DNA of 64,000 nucleotides, from the NCBI RefSeq assembly GCF_021347895.1, contig NC_067131.1, forward strand, positions 8,584,653-8,648,652, given 5' to 3'. Below, piece by piece: positions 1-10,884 of the stretch. Every line of letters begins with the position of its first letter. Position 1 is the stretch's first letter. A model generated the notes under the pieces. The model was not told where the DNA came from. It worked only from the letters and a program-made list of their open reading frames with translations, and did not search any database. The position numbers and the translations under genes were made by a program. Source of the stretch: Acanthochromis polyacanthus (lineage: Eukaryota > Chordata > Actinopteri > Pomacentridae).

Positions 1-1108
1 CAAAGGTAATTAGAATAGAATAAAATGAGGAAAGGCACTCTGATATGAATATGTTTTAAAAAACAGCTTAAAAGATGTCACTGACTTGAATGCACATACT
101 GTGTATCATTTAGTTTTAGAGCACTGGACCAGATAAAAGACGTCTGCCTGAGGGCTTTAAAACCAATCAGTAACATGATCAAATCTGCTCTAAAATGTAC
201 TGGGAGTCAGTGTAAAGAGGGCAAAGCAAACCACTTCATGCACATCTTTCTCTTTCTTCAAATGTTTCTAACATGTACCATACAGTGAATCTGTAAGTCG
301 GAATGGTATTAATGATTAAATAGTGATGAAAATAATATTACAAAATTATAATGATGCACATGTCTTTACAGCATACAATGAGGTCCTAAAGTAGTATCAA
401 GTGTACTTATTTTCAATTTTAATACATTAAATTTGAAGAAAAAAATGATGTATACAAAATATATTTGAATTTCTGGATGTCTTAGTGTTTGTTTGTTTCC
501 CTTTTTCTTTAATAACAGTGTGTAAACCAGACATTGTAGCTTGTCTCTGAAGAATAAGGCGCTCCCACTCTTTAGTCAAAACGCCCCCACACTCAAATAT
601 TCCCACCACCATGTTTCGCTGTGGCTTTCATAAGCTGCTGTGTCATTTTTCTCTTGTTTGCCACCTCGCATACACCCTCCTGTTACTGCCATAAATCTGG
701 ATTTACCCATCCACTGTGAAATGCTGGGATGTTTTAGCCCACCCCAAGCAAGGCCGAGCATCCGGCCTTGTTTCAGAGACTCGTCATGTGAGGTCAGCTG
801 TTACACAGCCTTCTTTTGCCTTCTACTGATTGGAGTCTTGCTCCCTTTGGCTGTCTCCCTATCCGTCAGTGGACAAAGCTTGATGAATTGGTCTTCTAAT
901 GGGGTGATTACTTGGGGTAGTCTGCCTGATTGTGCTTTGGATCCAGCTGATGAAATTTCTACAGAGTGTTTTAGAGAGAGCCATTCAGCACCCCCTCTTA
1001 GAAACCTTCAGTCGAGCCATGATTTTGCACCGTTAAAGCCCCTCTTTGCTCAAAATAACTATTTCGTTGCTGATGCTTTCCATTTGTTCTGATACATGTT
1101 TTCACTAT
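1..1108. other. ADAMTS14 intron, nothing recognised
   Basis: This AT-rich stretch lies upstream of the first recognisable ADAMTS14 exon. It is inferred to be intron, because the exon at 1890 begins in the middle of a thrombospondin repeat. A 150-codon open frame at 640-1092 has no resemblance I recognise and no convincing splice context. I found no exon for the preceding part of the ADAMTS protein here. Confidence 0.5.
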
Positions 1109-1489
1109 AACAGTATTATAGGGTGACCATATTCTGTTTCTCTGAAAAGAGGACACACTTCCAGCTCCCGCGCGAAAAATTATCAGTCCCCCCCATTTTT
1201 AGGGGTTTTCCGTGGGTCAGGGGGCTTTTCTGTGCTTCAAACTCAGTTAAACAAATATTCTGGCACTCCGCAGCGTGTGCAGTGGAAATTGTCTGATAGA
1301 AGAGAATGGGTTCTAAGTGCTGCGCAGTACGATTCAAGAGCGCGGCGGTTTCGCGTTATGTGGAATTTAGGGGATCAAAAACCCGGACATTTGAAGGACT
1401 TTATAAACGCCGGCCGGACAGGCCGGACAGCCTCTCAAAAGAGGACATGTCCGGGCAAAAGAGGACGTATGGTCACCCAACAGTATTAT
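1109..1489. mobile_element. Short non-autonomous DNA transposon with terminal inverted repeats
   Basis: The element (about 1120-1478) begins GGGTGACCATA and ends TATGGTCACCC, an 11-bp inverted repeat. It is flanked on both sides by AACAGTATTAT (1109-1119 and 1479-1489), which looks like a target-site duplication. The inside is GC-rich, repeats GAGGAC and CCGGAC motifs, and has no transposase frame. The superfamily is uncertain; 11 bp is longer than the usual hAT duplication of 8 bp. It sits in the ADAMTS14 intron just before the exon at 1890. Confidence 0.7.
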
Positions 1490-1889
1490 TTACTGAGCAA
1501 TGTTCTCCTGGAAACTCGAGGCACAGCAGGTGAACAATGGCCGCAAGTTGATTCGCTCGATTGAGCCTGTGATGAGTCAATCAAATCCACTTGAGTGTTT
1601 TCTGTATGTGAAGTGTCTTTCAATCGAAGGATACAACTCAAGGAAGTGTGAACTTTTGCACAAAGAAGTGAACATAGTGTAGAATCTTCAATATGTACCA
1701 TTTGTTTCACACTTCTTGTGTGTTTTTGAATGTTAAAAACCCCTAAACTTTCTGCTTATGTCAGGTTCAGAATAAAATATGAGAGATGTTTAATGTGATA
1801 CCAGACTCTATAAGTGTGTAGATAGGTGTACGTCTATATTACCTTTGTCCTGTTGAAAGATTAATCATGTACACTTTTTTGTCTCTCAG

Positions 1890-4387
1890 GTGTACAGTAC
1901 ACAAAATACGGATGCAGGAGGAAGAGCGACAGCCGTCTGGTGCATCGTAACTTCTGCGAAACCAGCAAAAAGCCTAAGCCCATCCGCAAGCGCTGCAACA
2001 TCCAAGAGTGCAGCCAGCCCACGTAAGTGACCTTCAGCGCCGCACAGCTAAATAGATATTTGAAAATAGCCGCTAATAGGGAGGTCATTATTTCCTCCAT
2101 AGAGGTCATAACAGTGGCTTCAAATGGAGACTCTAAGTGCTATTAGTAACTGGCGGCGAAAAAGCGTCTAATCGCCGAGTTGCCTGCTGTGCTGGCAGGT
2201 GGGTGGTGGAGGAGTGGAGTCCCTGCAGTAAGACCTGCGGGAAGCTGGGCTACCAGAGCAGGGTGGTGCAGTGCATGCAGGTGCTCCACAACGGCACCAA
2301 CAGAGTAGTCCACAGCAAACACTGCACCGACAGTCGACCAGAGATGAGGAGGGCCTGTAACCACACCGTATGCCCCGCCCAGTGGAGGACCGGGGCGTGG
2401 TCTCAGGTAGGACAAGTTATGGTGTTTTGTTATATATTATTGTGTATTGTGACGATTATTTATGCATCACTAAATCAAGCAAGTTGCAGCAAACAAACTA
2501 GTTGTTACTTCTTTTTATTCACTGCCATGTGTAACTGCTGTGTTAGCTAACTGATAGACTTGCTAATTTATTTACATTGCCAAACAGTGAACATGGTATT
2601 ACAGTCAACGTATTAGACCTCACACCAGGTTTACGCTCATCCATATTCATGTTGAATTCTGGAAACACGTGAAAATCAAGGAAAAATACATAATATGACA
2701 ATCTGCAGGAAAATACTATTTGCAACATTACCCACTTTAAAATGAGGATAGACAGGAAGCCTTGATGTAAATTGGGTGAGTGTATTTTGACATAGTGGGA
2801 AAACTGACCAAAAATGGCAGTGGTCATTATAAAATGACCTCCATGAGTAAACTGACAACTTGGTTTAGGGTCACAGTAAGGGTTAGGGAAGTGGTGTCTA
2901 TGGTTAGCTTTAGTGTACGTCCATCTAACACGGCTGTGTGTTTTCCAACGTATCTTGTTCTGGATGTGTGGCAGTGCTCGGTGACCTGTGGTGAAGGGAT
3001 TCAGCAGAGACAGGTGGTCTGCAAGGCCAGCGACAACACCATCGGAGAGTGTGAGGGCGAGAAGCCGGAGACAGTCCTCATATGTAAACTAAGTCCATGT
3101 CCAGGTGAGATCCACGTCCAAGGGAGTTTACCGGGACAAAGTCTTTTTACTAGCGGATTTGCTGCTAGTCTTAAACACACTGTTCAAAGGAAACTGAAAG
3201 GTTGACTTATAATATCTACGCTGACAGCTTATTTGCATCATCGATGTCAAAAATTGCAGCAGCCGACTCAAATTTCAGGCTGAAGCTTTTTTTAATCACC
3301 CCAGGATTCTTATAATTCGCTCCATTTTTCTGCCCTGAAACCCCCCTGCAGCGTTTCCTCTCTTGCTTCCACTTCAAGGAGTTCATAACCACTAGTGGTT
3401 TTTGTTTCCCTGCACAGGAAGTACGTTTTGTCCAAAAACATAAAGAACTAAGGTTGTGCCCTGCAAAAAACACCGTGGTTTTTCTTTTAGCATAAAGTCA
3501 GATTAGGTCAAGACATTTTCCTAGGATCATGTGGATCCTGTTCAGTAGCACATTCAACAGTATTTTTCAGCTCAGTTCTGTTGTGTGTTTGCCGTTATGT
3601 CCTCCAGGTCAGCCAATGTCTTCTCTCACCTCTCAAACAGTAGAAAATTCTACAATGAAAGACGAAGCTGTATACCAAAGGGTTCCTGAAAACCCTGTCC
3701 AAAAAATCTCCTCCAGTAAGTTCAAATGTCATTTGTTTCAGAAATGAATCACTCTGATGTAAATCTCAACAGTGGAAAGGTTTTTTTTTTCTTAGATTTT
3801 TTTCTTTCCTGTTATTACTAGATGAACCTTGTCTGGGGGATAAATCGATTTTCTGCCAAATGGAGGTCCTCGCCCGCTATTGTTCCATCCCTGGATATTA
3901 TAAGCTCTGTTGTGAGTCTTGTAACAAGAAAGAAAGCCTCACCACGCACATTCCCGATTTCCACAACACCCCAGTGGCCTTCGCTGAAGCCGTTACTGCC
4001 ACTGTTTCTCATCCTGCCTCATCCAAAACTCCTCCCGTCGCCACAACCCAGACCCCACCACAAACCACTAAAGCCGTCAGTCGGTGGCTTCTCTCCACTG
4101 CGCCGGTGCCGACCACGGCCTCCGCTGCTCAAGCTTCACCATCAACAGATGCTGCTCAGCCCCAGCATCCTACCGGCGACTACTTCCTCACCGCCGGGAA
4201 GAGAGATTCGGGTGCGGGGCATCTTCTACCTCCAGGGTCGACTCGGCCCACTGCAGACTCCAGTGGAGGTGCCTCTAAAGAGCACAGTCCAAACAGCACT
4301 TTAGGCCCAGTCGCTGCCAGGTCAAGAAGGGACAATTTAGGATCCGAGAGGGACTCAAGTCACAGAACCTTGTCAGCTCAGAAATGA
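1890..4387 (+). CDS. adamts14: ADAMTS14-like procollagen N-proteinase, C-terminal exons (partial)
   Basis: Five phase-compatible coding exons: 1890-2022, 2199-2406, 2975-3104, 3608-3715 and 3822-4387 (stop TGA 4385-4387). In order they encode the end of one thrombospondin type-1 repeat ([13 protein letters not shown]), a second repeat ([18 protein letters not shown]), a third ([16 protein letters not shown]), a short linker, and a PLAC domain ([20 protein letters not shown], then [11 protein letters not shown]). A Pro/Thr/Ser-rich tail of about 150 residues follows. The exons carry AG/GT borders. ADAMTS2, 3 and 14 are secreted metalloproteases that remove the N-propeptide of fibrillar procollagens; the catalytic part lies left of the window. 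ADAMTS14 is preferred over 2 and 3 because of the Pro/Thr-rich tail after the PLAC domain and because TBATA and POLR3A lie nearby. The family assignment is firm; the exact paralogue is slightly less so. Confidence 0.9.
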
Positions 4388-5389
4388 ACAGCGAGCAGTG
4401 TTGTGAACGTGCTGCTTAGTGAGACGTCTCAAACATCAGCTCACACTCCGGTGCAGTATCTGATTCACTCTTGCTGCAGATAATGTCTTTTTTTTTTTTT
4501 TTTTTTTTTACGATTTTTTTGTTGTTTCCATGCCAGTGAACTTAGACCAGACCAGTGATGGTTACCTCATCAAAACTCCAGAGCGATCTGCGTGTGCGGC
4601 GTCGCTCTGCCCTCTGTGCTTTGAATACGAAACGGAAGTTAAAAAAAAAAAAGTTGTCAAACCGAAGGTGCTGTAAACTAAAACGACTACAAGACGTGTT
4701 CAAAATGTGATGACTGCATTGCTACATTCATGTTTTTATCTGTGTACAGTTGTGTAAGCCTGTTTTTTTTTCTTTCAAGTGCATCAGAACTACTATTGAA
4801 CTTGTATTGTGAACAGGAGGAGAGGTCAAACGTTATGGAGGTGCATGTAACAGCTGTGGATTCCTGAGTGTGCCATTGGAGTAATTACAGACCAGCGTTC
4901 AGCTAGAGTCAGTTATTAAGCTGCTACATTTGCTAATTAAATTAAAATTGAAGCTACACATCAAAAGCCTATAAAAGACATCCTTCCCTTATTATCCTAA
5001 TTTGAAAGCATTCATTTTTGAGTTGCAGGAGTTATTGAACAAAGTATTTTTCGTCACTTCTAATATTTTTGCCTCCTTTTAATTTTCCATATCATGATAG
5101 CTCCATTTTAAAGATGACTGTTGATGCAGTGTGTTGACTTATAAAGGTTTTACATCCAACCAACAGAGGAGTAAATGGAAGTCTGGCTGTCGAGCTGGTG
5201 ATTTCTGACTAACAAAAAAAAAAACATCTACTGTTTGTTTTTTTCAGGAAAAGGTACTAAAATCATACATCACAAAATATCTGTTGCTCTGAACTCAAAT
5301 CTAAAGGTCAAAATGCATTTGAAAGCAGCCATGTTTGCAGAATGTTGGCAAAATTGTTACTTTTTTTTCATGTTTTAACCCAAACAGTT
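4388..5389 (+). other. Probable ADAMTS14 3' untranslated region
   Basis: Non-coding sequence after the ADAMTS14 stop, with poly-T and poly-A runs (for example near 4490-4510) and no reading frame of note. If the poly(A) signal at 6861 is used, the 3' UTR runs about 2.5 kb and includes the hAT-like element at 5398-5896. An earlier end is possible. Confidence 0.4.
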
Positions 5390-5904
5390 CATTAAGTCAT
5401 AGGCGTCAGTTTAGGGGGGGACGGTGGGGACGTGTCCCCACCACTTTTTCTCAGGGGTCATTTTGTCTCCAACACATTCAAATTCTTCACATGTAAGTCG
5501 TTGTAAACCCAGTTATTTTCAGTAGTATAGAAAATTCCGATGCTCCTGAACGCACCATCCGCACTCAGCCGAGAGTTGCACAGACACGCAGCACACCTTC
5601 GTGAGGATTAAAAAAAAAAAAAAACGCGCAGATGCTAAATTTGCGCCTGTGCCAAGTGGAAGCTCCGACCAGAGGCGTGCAGGGGCAAAATTTCGGCCCG
5701 GGAGAATTAGTACTATAGCGGCCCACAGACCACTCTATGCATGTACTGATAGCTGAACAGTTTGAGCCTCCGCCTTTGGTGTGGTGGTTGTGAGTTGGAG
5801 CCCAGCTTGTGGCATTTTGCCGCCGTTCTTCGACATTTTCTCAAAGTGCTGTGGTCTCTCCCCCCCCCCACTTTAAAAAACAAACTGACGCCCTTGCATT
5901 AAGT
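5390..5904. mobile_element. hAT-type non-autonomous element
   Basis: The element 5398-5896 starts CATAGGCGTCAGTTT and ends AAACTGACGCCCTTG, so its ends are imperfect inverted repeats beginning with CA. It is bounded by the 8-bp direct repeat CATTAAGT (5390-5397 and 5897-5904). An 8-bp duplication and CA-starting ends are typical of hAT transposons. The 499-bp interior has no transposase frame, so it would need an enzyme from elsewhere. Confidence 0.8.
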
Positions 5905-6860
5905 GACTGTTAGTTTTCAGTCCAAGCTCTTATTTACCATACTAAGAGAGGCTCTATTCATCGTCTCATCTAACAGCAAGACAGCGAGAGAAATGTCAAG
6001 CTGCTCCTTTCATGCTACTTTAATGGATGCACTTGTAATGGTTTTTTTAAAATTATTTATCAGGCTGCTAATTAATTCTAGTCAAGCATTTGTTAAGTCC
6101 ATAATTACTCCAGTGGCACACTCCAGACTTCATAGTCATCACTCCTGGCAGGGAGCTTCATGGCTTCTCTGTCCCCCGGTGCTCTTTTTCTTTCTTTTTT
6201 TTTTTTTTTTTTTGTTGTTGTCCAGATCGAACATACTGGTGATTATTGTCACTGATTTAAAAAAAAAAAAAAATCACGACTGTTTGCAAGCCGACACCAC
6301 TGTAGCATGCCCTCCGTCTGTCTTCGTGGAAGTCAGTCTCTTGATGCTTTAAAAACAAACAAAAAAAGATTTCAGAAAAGTCACATTATGATGTTTTTTT
6401 TGTAACTGACACATTTTTTTCAGATAATAATGTATATAGTGTAAATTACAAGTTATGAAAAAGTGTACGTTGCAGTTTGAAAACACAGGTGATGCTGTAC
6501 GTCCACAGACTGGTTGGTCATACTGTTACACCGTTCCTGCATTGCGGTTCATAACGTCATTATGTTTATTGTATAGTTCTTGTATATACGTACGTGAATG
6601 AAAGCTTTAAATGTTAATATTTATTGAATTTTTAAGTGGTATGGTGAACAAAGTAAAACACATTTGAAAGAACGGACATTCTTGTGGTTGCACTTTATAT
6701 ATTGGGCTTTGAAAACTGTTCCATTAGCTCTTCTAAGTGAGCATCCACTGAGTTCAGTCTGAATTAAGATTTATTGTATTTGAATTGAGAGGAGACATCA
6801 TTGGTGGAGTGTTTCAAATAACATAGTCCTCAAAATGTTATTCCTAATGCAATGGGTGCA
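5905..6860. other. Intergenic/3' UTR stretch, no gene seen
   Basis: AT-rich sequence with poly-T and poly-A runs near 6190-6275. The 149-codon frame at 5903-6352 is low-complexity and begins at the hAT element's right flank; I do not regard it as coding. It may be the distal 3' UTR of ADAMTS14. Confidence 0.4.
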
Positions 6861-6866
6861 AATAAA
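6861..6866 (+). promoter_or_regulatory. Candidate poly(A) signal for ADAMTS14
   Basis: AATAAA on the plus strand, about 2.5 kb after the ADAMTS14 stop and 28 bp from a candidate signal on the opposite strand (6894-6899). It is a six-base motif, so it is weak on its own; position between two convergent genes is the support. Confidence 0.35.
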
Positions 6867-6893
6867 TCGGAAAATATAGGTACGTTCAAGCAC

Positions 6894-6899
6894 TTTATT
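6894..6899 (-). promoter_or_regulatory. Candidate poly(A) signal for the StAR-like gene
   Basis: TTTATT on the plus strand, that is AATAAA for the minus-strand gene, about 280 bp after its stop codon. The distance suits a compact 3' UTR. Another copy of the motif lies near 6772. Confidence 0.35.
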
Positions 6900-7178
6900 A
6901 AGTCTGTCCAGTCGTGCAGGGAGTCATGTATCAAGAGACAAGTTATGGCTCTTAACTAGTAAATCTTAATGAGTTTTGAGTAGCACAGTGTGACATTAAT
7001 TCCTATTGTAAGCCAGCTTCCTTTGGCCAGGCTGGCGTTGGTCTCCCCAAGCCGATCGAGTGTCTCTTTGGGCTTTTGATTCTTCACATGTCAAAAGTGT
7101 TTTGCCGAACAGCCAGGCCACCACGGTGCCTCCGTCTCCCCGGTGTTCCTCTGAGGTGACGGTGTCTCACAGAGTCAG

Positions 7179-10100
7179 TCAGCTCAGGCTGAGGTGTTTG
7201 CGGAGGTGTCTGGTGAAATCCAACTGGATTCGAGGCAAAGCTTGATTGACAATGGACTTTGGGAGCCAGCCCTGAGAACAACAATGAATGGTGATTGTAA
7301 GTCTTAGCAATCAAAAAAGAGCGTAGGTTACCAGTTCTGTTGACATACGATAAACATTGACTGTTAGTATGCAGATGTGGTTCCTTATAGAAAAGATAGA
7401 TTCCAGAAAATAATCATTTCACAAATTAGTATTACTGGAGGATCCACTTGCATTTTCTCAAGCTTGAAATCACATCTCAGGGACTTTGGTTGGTTGTAAG
7501 TTTCTGTTTTTCATTTGACAACAGTCGTTTTTTGCCAACAGAAAACTTCTCCAAAAAACGCTTTGAGATGCAGGTAACAAAGCTAAAAAAGACAAAGTTC
7601 TTGAGTGAAAGTTGTGGTTCTGCACTTCTATAAAGTTGGAGAATTTGCAAAAATTAAACATTTAGCCCAACAAGAAAAAAAAAGATCCAGATTTTCCCGT
7701 TATGCAGGTAAATAAAAGATTAGAGCCTCATTGCCTCCCAAACTTTTCATTTAAAAATCTGAAAGTTTCAAGTTTCATGCTCAAGCACGATGGCATAGTC
7801 AGGCTTTTTTATATTCAAGAGCTTTTTCTTTGGCTACAGAACACACAGTGTAACTGTAATCATAGCCTGCAAAGTGCTCCTCATGACAAATACACTGAAT
7901 AAATGTAGTTTTTCAAGGTCTTGGACAGACTAAAATACACCAGAATAACATCTAAAAAAAAAACCCACTTCATTTTAGACTCAAAAAACTAGAATTAGCA
8001 TTTTAAATGCCTTTGCTGTTCCTCCAACATCCCTGACATATGCTCATGTCTTTCTCCTTATCTCAGCCAGCATCCTTAGTTGTGATAGCATATTCTTATC
8101 CTGTAGCTGCCTCTTATCTCAAACATGTGTCTTCCATATTGCAGTGATTTATGTCTGTTAATCCTGGGAGAATATGAACAGGTTGCTCTACGTTTACCAA
8201 CAGCTTATTTGTAAAAAATAAAAGGCATTTTCCTGATCTGAAATTACAATTTTGCAGCGTCTGTCACAGACTGAAATCTGCAGATCATGTTCGCCCACCA
8301 CTTTACTGAAATAGAGACAATCTGTGTTATTATTTTTTATGTTCCTTACTTAATGTACATGGCAGAAAGTTTTCATTCTCTAGATATAACCTGACAGAAG
8401 TGCTAGAGCTTAGAAGCAGTAATAAAAAACCTGCACCTGCTTACTGCCATCTGTGCAATATTTATTCATTGCACAAACATGTTTGTCGGAATAAATAAGT
8501 ATTGCACGTGTTAGAACGATCCTGTTTATAGAGTAGACATGATTTTACCTTTACGTCTATGTTAAGAAGCCATGTGAAGCGGCTTTTTGTTGAATCCTCG
8601 TCCAGAGCTCGTATAATGATACAGGTCGGTCCATCCTCGGCTCTGTGCACATGCAAACAAACTCATTAACTTTTGTATTTAAGAAAGGTTTATGAATTAG
8701 GTGCTTATCCATATTACAAATTTCCTTACAATTGGGTTTTTTTGTCGTGTGTATTACAGGAAGTTGAAATTGTCACCCTGCTGCTCCACCATTGAGTCGG
8801 TGCTAAAATGTCAAGTACTGACATGGAATTTGGTGCCACACTCCGGATTCACAGTGCCCGCACTGTGAAATCTAATTCATTTGGTGACTCCTTGACTTTT
8901 CACTGAAACTTTATTCAAAGGTCAACATTTAAATTTGCTCATTGCTGTGGTTAATTGTAAGCTAATATTTCCTCCAGTGTTACAGTGTTTCAGTAGCATG
9001 CTAACATGCAAACTTGTGACAGTTAGCATGGTAAATGTCATGAAGTTAGCATTGTCACTGTGGATGTGTTAGTACACATTAGTATTCAGCCCAAACCACC
9101 ACTGAGTCAGAAAAGCAGCAACACTGACTCACCCTAGTATCAGTTCATTTATAAAACGGCTTTCAATTATTGTTCTCTTCCTGCATCCTTCACATTCTTC
9201 AAAATGCTCTTTTTTCTATTTGATAAGAAAGTTTTTATCTCACACACACTAGACGCAACAGCAGACACTGACATCAGCAGGTGCTGGTACGTCACCACAG
9301 ACTGTCAGGTCAAATTAAAATGTCATGCAAAACCAAACAATAGTTTCTTGTAGTTGCCGTTCTTCATCTTATTGCCTGGACAATTGAGATCAACTACATT
9401 CAGACAGTATGTATTGTGAGAGAAAGTTCAGTGATGCTGCTGAATATGTTTTAACATGTGATGATTGTTCTGCAGATGTACCTCACAAAGCCTGCCTGAG
9501 GTGGGAATGACTCCAGCTGAATCGCTTCTCCTCCGAGAAAAACGGCGGACTTTTGTTTGCAGCTGTGTCTGACAGTCAGGAAATCCCTTTGGCCAATCAG
9601 GTTGCCGGCTGTCTCAGCTGAAATATCATGAGTGACGATTGTTTCCGGTCCAACATGTTTTAGAACCTGCAAGACAACAGACAGGAACTCGTCACATTTC
9701 TCTTGCACAACGTGATCTGCAGGATTGAATTGCAACTTCATGTCTTTGTAGCATGGCATCAGTTATAAATAAAAATGTGCAGTCAACAGAAAAGCAGAAA
9801 CTTTTTAAACTCTGGCTTATGCTGTACTGTCTAATCTATGGTATTTATAGAGGCTATCGTTTCACAGCTCATGAGACACCCAATTATCACCGGTAGCCTC
9901 TTGTAAGTTGTTGAAAGGTCAGCAGCTCACTTTGATTTGCTGTATACACGGGTTCCACTGATGCATCTCCTCAACTCTGACAAACAGGAGGTCATAGAGT
10001 TCTTCCACACTGGCCTCCAGGACAGCCTCGAGCTTGAAGACCTTCCTGGCCCCTGGCATCACTTTGCTACAGATCACATCGCCGTTGCTCTAAGAAAAAG

Positions 10101-10749
10101 AAAGAAAGCAAGAAAAGCACAAAGGTTATTTAACACAGTGGCTCCTTCCATTCAGTCTATTACAGAGTGTGGGCACTGAGGACATAAGAACTCTGTTCAA
10201 CTCGGAGAGGAGCACATGGGAATCAGTCAGACATTACCTCTGTGATCTCATGCTTCCATCCTTCTTTGTCCTCCAATATGCTGAGAGCTTTGCTCATTGC
10301 ACATCGACCTTGTTGCACATAGAACAGCTCATCTTCTGTGGCTGGTGCAGGCTTTGTATGTTCTGGTTTGGTCTCTAGAAAAGGCTCTTGTTAGTATTAG
10401 TGATAGTATTATTTAAAAGTACAATCTAAATATTGCATTTAAACTATAAAGGCACTTTTTTCAATTTTACCATTAAAGTTTAAAAAGGCTTGTGGTCTCC
10501 TGTGATGTTGGATTCGTCCCCATCGCTGCGGGTCAATGATCTCCAGACCTATTACTGCCAAAGCTGTGTGTTGAAGTCCTGCAGGGTTTAAGGCAGAAAA
10601 AAAAAGATTAAGGAATCTTAGCCAGGATGATGCATTTGCTTAAAAAAGGGCAAAAAGGAAAAGTCAAATTGTTGAGAGCGTTTACCTGTCATGCTTCTTA
10701 AATGAGGGTAAGAGATTCCACAGCACAGCTTTACAACGGCAGGCAGCAT
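7179..10749 (-). CDS. star2: StAR-family START-domain protein, complete (star2-like)
   Basis: Seven exons in descending order: 10686-10749 (ATG at 10749), 10471-10578, 10238-10374, 9931-10089, 9482-9666, 8549-8642 and 7179-7271 (stop TGA 7179-7181). All borders are AG/GT and all phases agree; the sum is 840 bp, or 279 aa, against 285 for human STAR. The start MLPAVVKLCCGISY resembles the StAR mitochondrial leader, followed by a basic stretch (RIQHHRRPQ). The START domain runs from about residue 65 to the end: FKLEAVLEASVEELYD, HQWNPCIQQIK, THDISAETAGNLIGQRDF, AEDGPTCIIIRAL, FTWLLNIDVK and the C-terminal helix GWLPKSIVNQ. The Glu in AETAGN and Arg in QRDF, positions mutated in human lipoid adrenal hyperplasia, are kept. 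StAR moves cholesterol to the inner mitochondrial membrane for steroid synthesis. The sequence diverges from my recollection of teleost star, so I infer the star2 paralogue; the symbol is tentative. Confidence 0.88.
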
Positions 10750-10799
10750 GTTGTCTGTCTTTGGAAATGACAGCAAAGCAACAGAGTGCGGATGTGGTC

Positions 10800-10884
10800 T
10801 TTATATGGTTTTTGAAGGACGCTCCAATGAGATAAGGCCAAGAGTAGAAGATAGGACCTGCTCTGAATTCTGTCATGAAGGCCA
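10800..10884 (-). promoter_or_regulatory. Candidate proximal promoter of the StAR-like gene
   Basis: Upstream of the minus-strand ATG (10749) lie a TATA box (TATAAA, complement of 10800-10805, about 50 bp from the ATG), a CCAAT box at 10824-10828, a GATA motif at 10831-10834 directly followed by AAGGCCA, and TGAAGGCCA at 10876-10884, close to the SF-1 half-site YCAAGGYCA. Known vertebrate StAR promoters use TATA, GATA-4 and SF-1 sites in the proximal 150 bp, so the grouping fits. The TATA-to-ATG distance implies a very short 5' UTR. Each motif alone is weak; the cluster is the evidence. Confidence 0.45.

Noticed and set aside
640..1092. 150-codon plus-strand frame in the ADAMTS14 intron
   Set aside because: No match to ADAMTS14 domains, no acceptor or donor in the right phase, and composition typical of intron.
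5903..6352. 149-codon plus-strand frame
   Set aside because: Includes poly-Phe/Leu from a poly-T run and starts at a transposon flank; no family resemblance.
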